Shown piece by piece: positions 63,609-64,000 of a stretch of DNA of 64,000 nt. The DNA comes from Rossellomorea arthrocnemi (GTDB lineage Bacteria; Bacillota; Bacilli; Bacillales; Bacillaceae_B), in contig NZ_CAJGBF010000003.1 in the NCBI RefSeq assembly GCF_904424705.1, positions 1 through 64,000 of the forward strand, written 5' to 3'. A model generated the notes under the pieces. The model worked only from the letters and a program-made list of their open reading frames with translations, was not told the origin of the DNA and did not search any database. The first letter of the stretch is position 1, and each line of letters begins with the position of its first letter. A program made the translations under genes and the position numbers.

Positions 63609-63953
63609 ATGCACAAATTAATCGAAGATATTACGAAAGAACAACTTCGCTCTGATCTACCATCTTTCCGTCCTGGTGATACAGTACGTGTACACGTTAA
63701 CATCGTTGAGGGTACCCGTGAACGTATTCAGGTTTACGAAGGAGTAGTAATCAAACGCCGTGGTGGCGGTATCAGCGAAACATTTACTGTTCGTAAAATT
63801 TCTTACGGTGTAGGTGTTGAGCGTACTTTCCCAGTACACACACCTAAAATCGCTAAATTAGAAGTTATTCGTCGCGGTAAAGTCCGTCGTGCGAAACTTT
63901 ATTACCTACGTAATCTGCGTGGTAAAGCGGCTCGTATTAAAGAAATTCGATAA
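63609..63953 (+). CDS. rplS: 50S ribosomal protein L19
   Basis: A 114-residue large-subunit protein located at the 30S-50S interface. Conserved blocks are [47 protein letters not shown] and [18 protein letters not shown] 63609 follows GGAAGGAG. It is last in the trmD cluster, with its own promoter and leader, and ends at a terminator. Confidence 0.98.
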   Translation: MHKLIEDITKEQLRSDLPSFRPGDTVRVHVNIVEGTRERIQVYEGVVIKRRGGGISETFTVRKISYGVGVERTFPVHTPKIAKLEVIRRGKVRRAKLYYLRNLRGKAARIKEIR

Positions 63954-63962
63954 GAACGTAAG

Positions 63963-63998
63963 AAAAGGAGCTTGGAGACAAGCTCCTTTTCCTTTTTC
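63963..63998 (+). terminator. Rho-independent terminator after rplS
   Basis: AAAAGGAGCTTG (63963-63974) pairs with CAAGCTCCTTTT (63979-63990) around a GAGA tetraloop, then CCTTTTT. Confidence 0.88.
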
Positions 63999-64000
63999 TA

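Overview
The window is a stretch of core chromosome from a low-to-moderate-GC, endospore-forming Bacillota, almost certainly a member of the Bacillaceae. Gene order from start to end follows the Bacillus subtilis region running from spoIIGA to rplS nearly gene for gene, and the sporulation genes spoIIGA, sigE, sigG, spoVM and ylyA show that the organism forms spores. The genus cannot be fixed from sequence alone; a Rossellomorea- or Bacillus-like host fits. I see no prophage, transposase, CRISPR array, rRNA or tRNA.

Layout. 1-2930 is the sporulation sigma locus (spoIIGA-sigE, then sigG). 2931-3325 is gene-free and holds two tandem copies of a long structured repeat. 3326-7360 is the ylm/division cluster (ylmC, pgeF, ylmE, sepF, ylmG, ylmH, divIVA). 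7361-7757 is an isoleucine T-box leader controlling ileS. ylyA, lspA and rluD follow. 12436-24323 is the pyrimidine operon (pyrR-pyrP-pyrB-pyrC-carA-carB-pyrK-pyrD-pyrF-pyrE) with three PyrR-dependent attenuators. rqcH is the only gene on the minus strand, with yloB (a calcium-type P-ATPase) divergent from it. Next come yloC, remA, gmk, rpoZ, coaBC, priA, def, fmt, rsmB, prpC, prkC, rsgA, rpe, thiN, spoVM, rpmB, yloU, fakA, sdaAB, sdaAA and recG. The FapR-regulated lipid operon (fapR-plsX-fabD-fabG, acpP) leads into rnc-smc-ftsY, then ylxM-ffh, rpsP-khpA, ylqD-rimM-trmD and rplS with an L19-type leader.

How the genes work together. The window joins division and chromosome organisation (sepF, divIVA, smc), translation and RNA modification (ileS, def, fmt, rsmB, trmD, rimM, rsgA, r-proteins), protein targeting (ffh, ftsY, lspA), ribosome-associated quality control (rqcH, ylmH), PrkC/PrpC signalling, de novo pyrimidine synthesis and phospholipid/fatty-acid synthesis. 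Many genes are translationally coupled through ATGA or longer overlaps.

Differences from the B. subtilis order are few. There is no ylmA between sigG and ylmC, where the structured repeat sits instead. There is no rlmN between rsmB and prpC; a 288-base gap lies there. I did not find a clearly new biological system. The most unusual items are the tandem structured repeat (five stems kept by compensatory base changes) with a half-copy elsewhere, Shine-Dalgarno-occluding hairpins before sigG and ylyA, and a three-codon minicistron coupled to yloB.
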